From Bacteroidota bacterium (GTDB lineage: Bacteria > Bacteroidota > Bacteroidia > Chitinophagales > UBA8649): DNA of 7,424 nt. Positions 1-6,836 of this stretch are shown piece after piece (positions within the stretch are counted from its first letter, which is position 1; each line of letters opens with the position of its first letter). The stretch covers positions 1 through 7,424 of the forward strand of contig DLYY01000017.1 of NCBI GenBank assembly GCA_003447535.1, in the 5' to 3' direction. The position numbers and the translations under genes were made by a program. The notes beneath the pieces are model-generated. The model saw only the letters and a list, made by a program, of their open reading frames with translations. It was not told the origin of the DNA and made no database searches.

Positions 1-1
1 C

Positions 2-1096
2 AATGCGAAGGAGGGTGATACAATCTTTTTAGAAAGCGGTGTGTATCATCTTTCCAACGAACTAATTGTAAGCGAAGTAAACGGTATAACACTTCAAGGA
101 AAGGGAATGGGAAAAACCATTATAAACTTTGCTGACCAACAGGCTGGAGGGCAAGGAATCAATGTGAATAAAGCAAACGACATTACTCTTTGCGATTTTT
201 CAGTATATGATGCGCATGGCGATGGCATCAAAACCAAGGGATGTAATAATATGATTATACGCAACCTTGAAGTACTTTGGACCAAAGGACCCCGCTCCAC
301 AAATGGAGGCTATGGTCTTTATCCTGTGGAGAGTCAAGGGATTCTTGTAGAGCAATGTATGGTTGCAGGAGCATCCGATGCAGGCATTTATGTTGGGCAA
401 TCGTTGGACGTGGTCGTAAAGAATTGCTACGTCTACCATAACGTTGCGGGCATAGAGATTGAAAATTGTACACGATCCCTAGTGTATGATAATGTCGCAG
501 AAGATAACACAGGAGGCATCCTAGTATTCAACCTACCCGATCTCCCTGTGAATCCCGATGGCGAGTTCTGTCAAGTCTATGATAATATTGTCGTGCATAA
601 CAACCACCTCAACTTTGCTCCGGAAGGCAATATGGTAGCGATCGTGGCACCTGGCTCCGGCATTGTTCTTTTAGCCGCCAAGTCTTGCGAAGTATTCAAC
701 AATAAAATCAAGGATAACAAAACCATGGGTATCGCCGTAGCGAGCTACTTCGTTCATAATCCAAATGAAGGAATAACCGCTCAATTCAGTCCTTATTCAT
801 CGAACATCAGCATCCATAATAATCAGTATTCATGTGATCCCTCTTTCTACGCGGATAACTCTACTCCTTTTGGATTACTTGTATTGACCAGCGGAAACAG
901 CGGACGAGGTTTTGACTTGCTATCCGATGGGGTCTTTACCGAGGACGGCATGTTTTGTGTACAAGAAGATTCAAGTGATTTCGCATTCATGATGTTGAAT
1001 AATGGAGACTTTGATAGATCATTAATTAGAGATGCGGGACCGCTCGGGAATTGTCAAAAAATGAGTTTCCCCGAAGTATACCAAGTTAATCGATAA
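2..1096 (+). CDS. Secreted parallel beta-helix repeat protein, 5' end outside the window
   Basis: The reading frame is already open at base 2, and the residues before the GTG at 41 (N-A-K-E-G-D-T-I-F-L-E-S-G) look like the usual first rung of this family. The true start therefore lies off the left edge and GTG 41 is internal. The visible 364 residues show repeated short rungs with the pattern hydrophobic-x-N-x-x-x-x-N-x-x-G-I-x-V, typical of right-handed parallel beta-helices (NosD / pectate-lyase-like folds). Clear rungs lie around bases 145-290, 340-520 and 560-740. The match to TIGR03805, recalled from memory, rests on this pattern and on the neighbour. Family members carry signal peptides and act outside the cytoplasm, but no catalytic activity is established. 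The gene ends in tandem TAA TAA (1094-1099), 33 bp before the diheme cytochrome gene in the same frame, so an operon is likely. It could instead be a carbohydrate-binding or lyase-like protein, but I see no lyase active-site motif. Confidence 0.85.
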   Translation, partial: NAKEGDTIFLESGVYHLSNELIVSEVNGITLQGKGMGKTIINFADQQAGGQGINVNKANDITLCDFSVYDAHGDGIKTKGCNNMIIRNLEVLWTKGPRSTNGGYGLYPVESQGILVEQCMVAGASDAGIYVGQSLDVVVKNCYVYHNVAGIEIENCTRSLVYDNVAEDNTGGILVFNLPDLPVNPDGEFCQVYDNIVVHNNHLNFAPEGNMVAIVAPGSGIVLLAAKSCEVFNNKIKDNKTMGIAVASYFVHNPNEGITAQFSPYSSNISIHNNQYSCDPSFYADNSTPFGLLVLTSGNSGRGFDLLSDGVFTEDGMFCVQEDSSDFAFMMLNNGDFDRSLIRDAGPLGNCQKMSFPEVYQVNR

Positions 1097-1129
1097 TAAG
1101 GCATTCCATTCCAACGTACTAAAACTAAG

Positions 1130-2323
1130 ATGTTTACTCCAACGAATTGCTTCACATGTACTCTGATGGCCATTACACTAGGGCTCATGACATGCAACAA
1201 AGGAGAGGTTGATGAGAAACATCTTGCACATAAGAATCAAGAAGCTGAAGCGTCCTCTGCAATGTTTAAAAGCCACATCGAGTTTTTAGGGATAAATCCT
1301 ACCGATTTTGAAAATAATACCATTGTTTTACCTCAAGATAATTCTCCTTTTCTTACCCTCAGTGATTATGGATTTTTCAAGGGTCCTTTACAATACTTGA
1401 TTCCAAGCGATGGGGTCCTACCCTACACATTAAACTCCGAACTATTCTCTGACTATGCCTATAAAGCACGATTTGTTTGGATGCCTCAAGGAAGTGCCGC
1501 ACAGTATCGAAAGGATGAGGTTCTACATTTCCCATTGGGCACTGTCTTAATCAAGAACTTTTACTATCCACTAGATATGAGGAATCCCCATGGGGAAAGA
1601 CGCTTGATCGAAACTAGACTCCTAGTGAACACCCATTCAGGATGGGAAAACTATCCTTATCTATGGAATGAAGATCAAACCGATGCAGAATATTATCCGT
1701 TTGGCAAATTCACCAATGTTTCTTGGGTTGATAAGAACGGAGGAAAACAGCATGTGAACTATATGCAACCGCAACAAGGCCAGTGCAAATCATGTCATAT
1801 CGTCGATGATAACGTAATGCCTATCGGCCCCAAGGTTCGCAATCTCAATGGAGTATTTGACTACGGAGAACAAGGCAAGCACAATCAGCTTGTCTATTGG
1901 CAGCAACTAGGATATCTAGAAGGATTTAACCCCAATGAGATCCAACCCCGTAATGCGGTTTGGAATGACTCATCCGAAGGCCTCGATGAACGAGCAAGAG
2001 CCTACCTTGATATAAACTGCGGGCATTGTCATAACCCTAAGGGACCTGGAAACACTACTGGATTTTATCTCGATGCACTAACCATGGATCCCAAAGAATT
2101 AGGTGTATGTAAAGTACCTGTTGCAGCAGGAAGAGGCAGTGGCAATCTGAGTTATGACATTGTGCCAGGAAATCCTGCAAAATCAATAATACATTATCGT
2201 ATGGCCTCCGATGAAATTGATATAATGATGCCTGAAATCGGACGGTCAGTGGTCCACTATGAAGGATTGGATTTAATTGCATCTTGGATAGCCACTATGG
2301 AAGAGTCGTCTTGCGCGGAGTAA
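1130..2323 (+). CDS. Diheme c-type cytochrome lipoprotein (SO2930 / HNE_0200 family)
   Basis: This 397-residue protein has two CXXCH heme c attachment motifs, CKSCH (Cys219, Cys222, His223) and CGHCH (Cys297, Cys300, His301). Candidate distal methionine ligands are Met230 and Met366/Met367 in an M-M-P-E-I-G motif. A hydrophobic N-terminus ends in L-M-T-Cys22-N-K, which resembles a Bacteroidota lipoprotein signal, so the mature protein is probably lipid-anchored outside the inner membrane. Between anchor and hemes is a long family-specific domain (about 75-215). Overall length and the C-terminal E-G-L-D-L-I-x-S-W-I segment agree with a complete protein. Family knowledge: it usually sits beside, or fused to, the beta-helix protein found just upstream, and the function of the pair is unknown. 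Electron transfer is inferred from the hemes. Odd points: the annotated n-region has no Lys or Arg, whereas R-T-K-T-K is encoded just before the ATG, and the last 67 bp overlap the convergent kinase gene. Two further cysteines (327, 395) could form a disulfide. Confidence 0.9.
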   Translation: MFTPTNCFTCTLMAITLGLMTCNKGEVDEKHLAHKNQEAEASSAMFKSHIEFLGINPTDFENNTIVLPQDNSPFLTLSDYGFFKGPLQYLIPSDGVLPYTLNSELFSDYAYKARFVWMPQGSAAQYRKDEVLHFPLGTVLIKNFYYPLDMRNPHGERRLIETRLLVNTHSGWENYPYLWNEDQTDAEYYPFGKFTNVSWVDKNGGKQHVNYMQPQQGQCKSCHIVDDNVMPIGPKVRNLNGVFDYGEQGKHNQLVYWQQLGYLEGFNPNEIQPRNAVWNDSSEGLDERARAYLDINCGHCHNPKGPGNTTGFYLDALTMDPKELGVCKVPVAAGRGSGNLSYDIVPGNPAKSIIHYRMASDEIDIMMPEIGRSVVHYEGLDLIASWIATMEESSCAE

Positions 2324-4620
2324 TCATTGGATGAGCGGGGAAAGGCACAGTGAATAGTCATGCCTTCTCCATAAACCGAAGTATACCAGATTCGGCCTTG
2401 ATGGCGATCCATAATCCGCTTGCAAATGGAAAGTCCAATCCCCTGTCCTTGATAACTCTTATCACTATGCAGCCGCTGGAATACTCCAAAGATATCTTTG
2501 TTAGAGTCCTCTGGAATACCAATACCATTATCCTTTACATGAATAATAATCTCATCAGTAGTTACCTCGCCATGGACATGAACCTCTGAATCATCCTTTT
2601 TACCCGAGAACTTAATTGCATTGCCAATGATGTTTTGCAATAGCTGACGGATCATGGTGTTATCGCCAGTCACAGGGGGTAGCATGTCGATAATTAGATT
2701 CGTTTCGTTATGCTCTATCGACATGGCAAGATCAGACTGGACAGCACGCACAACATCATTTAGATTAATTCCTGATAGAACAAGCTCATTCTTGTTTGTA
2801 TTAGAGTATTGAAGCAAGCTATCAATCAAATCGTACATGCGCTTATTGCCTTCCTTAATCATCTTTACATAACGCTTCCCAGGATGAGAATCCTCCAAGC
2901 TCGCTTCAAGCACCTGAGATAGGCCGGCAACAGTTCTCACAGGCTCCTTTAAGTCATGAGAAATGATGTAAGCATATTGCTCTAGCTCTTGGTTACGCTC
3001 CACAAAATCTTGTAATGTATCCCTCTGCATGGATAGGGCTACAACCTTTTCATCCAATGCAAGTTTCAATTGCTGGCGCTCAGTAACATTTTGAACCACT
3101 GCGAGGAAGGCATCCTCATTGATATAGGAAATCCTACAGAATAAATAGAATGTTTCCCCATCAATTTCTCTTGACATGGTCCATTCCGTAACATTCTTTG
3201 ATTCTCTGCATCTCGCAATGCCATCAAGAATCAGGGCAACATTCTCCTCGGTATGTATTTCGCGTATGTTTTTACCTAAAACATCCATATCGGGAACGTA
3301 GCCATCTTCATATTTTCTTTCCCGAATATCTAAGTAGTCTCCGTTAGCATTAACCATAAGAACAACATCAGGTATTGCACTTATAATTGCTCGGTTGTAT
3401 GACTCGGCTTTATTTAGACTTTCTATGTATTCTTTATCGCTTGTGATAATAGTAGATACCGTGAAAATGTTTTCTACCTCCCCATGCATATCTCGAGAGA
3501 ATACTCTGAAGCGAGAACGTACCCATTGAGATTGACCTTGCCTATCGATGTGTCGTAATTCAAGCTCTAGGTAAGCATCATCTTCCAAATCCGCTAATGA
3601 GTTTAGACCTTCCTTGATAACAGCTCTATTTTGATCGTCAAAATACAATGACATATCACCAACATTCCATTCACTTTCAGCATACCCCATAAAGGTTCTA
3701 CCTGAAAAGTTTGAGTAAATGTTTTCACGAGATTGGAGGTTCCAAACAAAAATGTAATCGGGAATTGTATGAGAAATCTTTTCAATGAACTGTCCATGTA
3801 CTTGGTTTTCAAAATGCGCATACCGTTGATTGGTGATGTCACGCATGGTACATATACAAGTAACTAAGCCCTCCTGATCCCGGTTCATAATACTAGTTCG
3901 CTCATGAAACCAACGGTAACTGCCATCTTTACATTGAATTTGGTACTCCGCATCTATGAATTCTCCCTTCTTCCCATATTGAAGGAAGTCTGTATCACTT
4001 TCCCAATCGCCTTGAATAGAATCTACCTGAATTCGGTTGGATAGAAACTGCATTTCTGATTGCTCGGCAATATCTTCCCTATCATACCCAAGATGATTTA
4101 GAAAGGAGCGATTTTCATAGACGATACGCTGCTGGCGCATGTCAAAAACATAAAGAAAATCGGTCATGGTAGACAAGAGGTTTCCAATTACCTCCTGCTC
4201 CACGGTAGACCTGGTATTCGTTCCGACATCTTCCATTATCGAAACCATAATCATTATTCCTTCTGAATGACCGAATTCATCCTTATACAAGGAAAGGCTC
4301 AGACTAGAATCTATAACAACCTGCTGTTCCGTCTTTAAATGACGATTGAAATGAAAACGCTTTTTACTTCCTTGACGCAGATCCCCAATGGCCTCTTTGA
4401 GCGCATAGAGATCATCCCGAAGTAGAAAATGCCTAAGTGGACGTCCTTCAATGCCTTCTTTTGATGCCCCTATAATGTCGCAAAAAGCCTCATTCACATC
4501 ATAAATGATAAAATCAAATCCAAGAATAAATGCAGGGAAGTCGTGGATGCTCAATGCGACATCACGACGACTATCTCTCAATGGCCGAAAGGCCCTTAAT
4601 ATGGAGCTTTGTTGCTGCAT
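2257..4620 (-). CDS. Soluble multi-PAS sensor histidine kinase
   Basis: This 787-residue protein has about four PAS-type sensor domains (roughly residues 22-130, 145-265, 280-395 and 407-515). PAS2 and PAS3 end in PAC-like stretches such as D-G-S-Y-R-W-F and M-R-D-I-T. A short coiled linker (about 518-548) leads to a HisKA domain with the phospho-acceptor His555 in I-S-H-D-L-K-E-P. The HATPase_c domain has the N box (Asn663, Asn667), G1 D-N-G-I-G-I-P (697-703), F box (711-716) and G2 G-Q-G-I-G-L (725-730). No signal peptide or membrane segment is visible, so it should be cytoplasmic and sense an intracellular ligand, redox state or light through PAS domains. There is no receiver domain and no response regulator in the window, so its partner is unknown. 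The HATPase fold should end near residue 763, and the remaining ~24 residues form a polar tail encoded mostly antisense to the cytochrome gene. The ATG at 4620 follows an AT-rich leader. The gene lies 94 bp downstream of the CoA ligase gene on the same strand. Confidence 0.93.
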   Translation of the reverse strand: MQQQSSILRAFRPLRDSRRDVALSIHDFPAFILGFDFIIYDVNEAFCDIIGASKEGIEGRPLRHFLLRDDLYALKEAIGDLRQGSKKRFHFNRHLKTEQQVVIDSSLSLSLYKDEFGHSEGIMIMVSIMEDVGTNTRSTVEQEVIGNLLSTMTDFLYVFDMRQQRIVYENRSFLNHLGYDREDIAEQSEMQFLSNRIQVDSIQGDWESDTDFLQYGKKGEFIDAEYQIQCKDGSYRWFHERTSIMNRDQEGLVTCICTMRDITNQRYAHFENQVHGQFIEKISHTIPDYIFVWNLQSRENIYSNFSGRTFMGYAESEWNVGDMSLYFDDQNRAVIKEGLNSLADLEDDAYLELELRHIDRQGQSQWVRSRFRVFSRDMHGEVENIFTVSTIITSDKEYIESLNKAESYNRAIISAIPDVVLMVNANGDYLDIRERKYEDGYVPDMDVLGKNIREIHTEENVALILDGIARCRESKNVTEWTMSREIDGETFYLFCRISYINEDAFLAVVQNVTERQQLKLALDEKVVALSMQRDTLQDFVERNQELEQYAYIISHDLKEPVRTVAGLSQVLEASLEDSHPGKRYVKMIKEGNKRMYDLIDSLLQYSNTNKNELVLSGINLNDVVRAVQSDLAMSIEHNETNLIIDMLPPVTGDNTMIRQLLQNIIGNAIKFSGKKDDSEVHVHGEVTTDEIIIHVKDNGIGIPEDSNKDIFGVFQRLHSDKSYQGQGIGLSICKRIMDRHQGRIWYTSVYGEGMTIHCAFPRSSNDYSAQDDSSIVAIQDAIKSNPS

Positions 4621-4633
4621 TTTATGGTATCAA

Positions 4634-4675
4634 AGCACCTAACGTGCTGAGAATCTTCGAACTATATATACGAAG
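4634..4675. other. Two short inverted repeats in the ligase-kinase intergenic gap
   Basis: The 94-bp gap between the CoA ligase stop (4715) and the kinase start (4620) holds two short inverted repeats. One is AGCAC/GTGCT with a 5-base spacer (4634-4648). The other is CTTCG/CGAAG with an 11-base AT-rich spacer (4655-4675). Neither is followed by a T-run on the minus strand, so they do not look like rho-independent terminators. They could be leader structures or protein-binding sites for the kinase gene, or chance. A separate short hairpin (ATTCCT/AGGAAT) spans the ligase stop codon. Confidence 0.3.
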
Positions 4676-4714
4676 TCCCTAGGAAGATGTTACGTGGATA
4701 ACTTCTTAAATTCC

Positions 4715-6493
4715 TTATGAGGAATAAATGGAGGCTATAAGATCAGCACTTTGTTCCATAACAGCCTTGCGCTTCACCTTTTTGGTCGGCGTTAAACAAC
4801 CGCTTTCTTCCGTCCACTCTTCGGCTAATAAGCGAAATGCTTTGATTTGCTCAATCTTAGAAAAATAGGTATTTAACTCCTTAATGTCAGCTTGAACCAA
4901 GGCATCCACCGCAGGATGACTAACAAGTCCTTGCGGTGAAGTATCTGAAATACCTTCTTCATTTTCTGCCCAGTCTTGAAGCGCAGCAAATGCTGGAACA
5001 ATTAGTGCAGAAACAAATTTTTCATTTTCGCCAATAACCATGATTTGCTCAATAAACCGACTCTCTTTCATTTTTTCTTCAACGACTTGTGGTGCAACGT
5101 ACTTACCTCCTGACGTTTTAAAAAGATCTTTGATGCGATCGGTTATTTTCAAGAACTTCCCATCGATAATAGTTCCAACATCACCTGTATGCAACCATCC
5201 ATCGACAATAGTCTTCGCGGTCTCTTCAGGCTTTTTATAATAGCCAAGCATAATGTTTGGCCCTTTAGCTAGAATCTCCCCTGTACCCTCAGGATGACCT
5301 TCGGTGGGAGTAATTTTGAATTCAACCCCAGGTATAGTTACACCTACTGTACCAAACTTGAACATACCTTCGTCAAAACGATTTACCGTAATAACAGGGC
5401 TCGATTCCGTCTGGCCATATCCTTCACGAATAGGAATCCCTGCCGCAGAAAATACGCGTGCCAATCGTTCTTGACAAGCACTCGCACCGGTAACAATACC
5501 GAGAACATTCCCTCCTAGGGCTTCTCGCCACTTGGAGTAAATCAATTTATCAGCAATTTTGGTTTTAAGGGTAGGCTTCTGCCCTTCCTCGTAGTTCTGA
5601 GCTAAATCTACCGCCCAGAAGAACAAGCGCTTCTTCAAGCCAGTCAAATCCATTCCTTTACCCATAATCTTGTCGTATACTTTTTCCAATAGACGAGGAA
5701 CTGATGAAAAGAAATGAGGTTTTACCTCCTTTAAATTGTCCGCAATGGTCTCCATGCTTTCCGCATAATAGATACCTACACCGACACCCACATAAGTATA
5801 GGTTACCGTACGCTCAAAAATATGGCACAGTGGAAGAAAACTCAATGATCGAAATTCTTTGTGAAGGGGTAAAACCTCCATAACAGCCTTGACTTGACTT
5901 ATAATATTGTTATGGGAAAGCATCACACCCTTAGGCAACCCTGTCGTTCCTGATGTATAAATGATTGTCGCTAAATCCTTAGGTTCAATTTTATCTGCAA
6001 TAGTCTTTACATCTTCTTGACTGCCTGATGCCTCTCGTGCCAAAAATACAGACCAATGTTCGCATCCATTGACATTTTCCTCAAAGGCAAATACTTCTTG
6101 AAGATTAGGACAACGATCCTTGATGGCTAGAATCTTATCGCATAATCCTTGGTCAGCCACAAAGGCCATTTTGATTTCTGCCTCATTGAATATATGCTCA
6201 TACTCACGTTCGGAAATTGTAGGGTAAATAGGCACATTGATTATACCCGCTTGCAACATCCCATAGTCCATAAAATTCCACTCTGGGCGGTTGGGAGAAA
6301 TCAAGGCAACTTTATCATCCGGCTTGAGTCCTGAAGCCAATAGAGCACGACTGACTTTATCACGAAAATCAACACAATCCTGTGAACTGTAATTCTTCCA
6401 AATCCCTCCATACTTAAAATTCAATGCATCTTCTCTTGGTTGGGATAGATTTTGATAGTCAAACAAATCGAATAGTCTTTTGAATTCAGTCAT
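4715..6493 (-). CDS. Long-chain fatty acid-CoA ligase (AMP-forming, FAA1/FadD type)
   Basis: This is a 592-residue member of the ANL superfamily that activates fatty acids to acyl-CoA through an acyl-adenylate. It probably acts at the cytoplasmic face of the membrane, feeding beta-oxidation or phospholipid synthesis. The core motifs are present: the P-loop Y-T-S-G-T-T-G-L-P-K-G (179-189), A5 Y-G-Q-T-E (359-363), A7 H-T-G-D (435-438), and the hinge region T-D-R-I-K-D-L-F-K-T-S-G-G-K-Y (451-465). The C-terminal A10 lysine region P-T-K-K-V-K-R (569-575) probably supplies the catalytic lysine around 571/572. The S-V-P-R-L-L-E-K-V-Y motif (264-273) and the long insertion after it are typical of the long-chain COG1022 group rather than of acetyl-CoA synthetase. 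Length is normal and the gene is intact. ATG 6493 fits the usual N-terminus, with the coding region beginning 61 bp from a divergent small gene. The exact chain-length preference cannot be read from the sequence. Confidence 0.94.
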   Translation of the reverse strand: MTEFKRLFDLFDYQNLSQPREDALNFKYGGIWKNYSSQDCVDFRDKVSRALLASGLKPDDKVALISPNRPEWNFMDYGMLQAGIINVPIYPTISEREYEHIFNEAEIKMAFVADQGLCDKILAIKDRCPNLQEVFAFEENVNGCEHWSVFLAREASGSQEDVKTIADKIEPKDLATIIYTSGTTGLPKGVMLSHNNIISQVKAVMEVLPLHKEFRSLSFLPLCHIFERTVTYTYVGVGVGIYYAESMETIADNLKEVKPHFFSSVPRLLEKVYDKIMGKGMDLTGLKKRLFFWAVDLAQNYEEGQKPTLKTKIADKLIYSKWREALGGNVLGIVTGASACQERLARVFSAAGIPIREGYGQTESSPVITVNRFDEGMFKFGTVGVTIPGVEFKITPTEGHPEGTGEILAKGPNIMLGYYKKPEETAKTIVDGWLHTGDVGTIIDGKFLKITDRIKDLFKTSGGKYVAPQVVEEKMKESRFIEQIMVIGENEKFVSALIVPAFAALQDWAENEEGISDTSPQGLVSHPAVDALVQADIKELNTYFSKIEQIKAFRLLAEEWTEESGCLTPTKKVKRKAVMEQSADLIASIYSS

Positions 6494-6507
6494 AATATCA
6501 ATCTTTG
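6480..6507 (+). promoter_or_regulatory. Possible Bacteroidota-type promoter for the small membrane protein gene
   Basis: AATCTTTG at 6500-6507 matches the Bacteroidota -7 element TAnnTTTG at all but the first position. A TTG at 6480-6482 lies 17 bases upstream as a -33 candidate. The predicted transcript would have a leader of about 40 bases before ATG 6555. The site overlaps the first codons of the divergent ligase gene. Such short elements occur often by chance in AT-rich DNA. Confidence 0.3.
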
Positions 6508-6509
6508 TG

Positions 6510-6538
6510 AAAATTTAAAGTAAGCATTGCATCGCTAA
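6510..6538 (-). promoter_or_regulatory. Possible -7 element for the CoA ligase gene
   Basis: Read on the minus strand, TAAATTTT (6510-6517) matches TAnnTTTG except for the last base. The only upstream -33 candidate at suitable spacing is a weak TTAG about 18 bases away. The implied leader before ATG 6493 is only about 10 bases. The element sits next to, and would compete with, the opposite-strand candidate at 6480-6507. Weakly supported. Confidence 0.2.
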
Positions 6539-6554
6539 TCATCAACTAAAAATT

Positions 6555-6737
6555 ATGAATAATTATCGTAAAGAGCTCTGGCTTCTTCTTTCCGCTTTCG
6601 GAATAATGTTCGCTATTCTATCCTTTACACAGGAAAGCGGCATTTTGCCAGGAGCGGATACAATGATGCATTGGAAAGGAATCCTTGCCATCATTACAGG
6701 AATTCCACTGTATTTTTTTTGCAGAAAGTCACTCTAA
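6555..6737 (+). CDS. Small hypothetical protein with two membrane segments
   Basis: This 60-residue product is not one I recognise. It has a short charged N-terminus (N-N-Y-R-K-E), a hydrophobic stretch around residues 8-25 and a second around 40-56, joined by a polar loop (about 26-39), and ends in R-K-S-L. The layout is that of a two-pass inner membrane peptide with both ends probably cytoplasmic by the positive-inside rule. The ATG follows an AT-rich leader (C-T-A-A-A-A-A-T-T), usual for Bacteroidota, and a candidate promoter lies 48 bp upstream. It is divergent from the fatty acid-CoA ligase, and no gene follows it on the same strand in the window. No strong terminator was found after it, only a weak TGCAC/GTGCA hairpin near 6761-6773. 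It is probably a real gene because of its clean composition and topology, but a chance ORF cannot be excluded. Confidence 0.6.
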   Translation: MNNYRKELWLLLSAFGIMFAILSFTQESGILPGADTMMHWKGILAIITGIPLYFFCRKSL

Positions 6738-6783
6738 AAAAAATGATTGGCCTCCTCTCTTGCACTGCGTGCATTGTTTATGT

Positions 6784-6812
6784 AAAAAAATAGGCCTCTA
6801 GGAAGCCCATTT
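6784..6812 (-). terminator. Rho-independent terminator of the decayed SprB-type gene
   Basis: On the minus strand a stem of about 11 bp (AAATGGGCTTC paired with GAGGCCTATTT, loop CTA) runs into seven T residues (the A-run 6784-6790 on the + strand). Two of the pairs are G-U wobbles that would become A-C mismatches in RNA from the + strand, so the hairpin is oriented for minus-strand transcription. It starts about 25 bases after the last stop (6837-6839) of the adhesin remnant, the normal place for that gene's terminator. Confidence 0.7.
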
Positions 6813-6836
6813 ATAATGTATACAATCGATGTTCAT

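Noticed and set aside
41..43. GTG 41 as the start of the beta-helix protein
   Set aside because: The frame is open to the window edge and the upstream residues fit the family's first rung, and no signal peptide follows the GTG.
2350..2589. Plus-strand 79-codon ORF inside the kinase gene, and similar shadow frames
   Set aside because: It lies wholly antisense to conserved kinase catalytic motifs and has no recognisable protein features.
6755..6780. Terminator for the small membrane protein gene
   Set aside because: Only a 5-bp TGCAC/GTGCA stem followed by a broken T-rich stretch, too weak to call.
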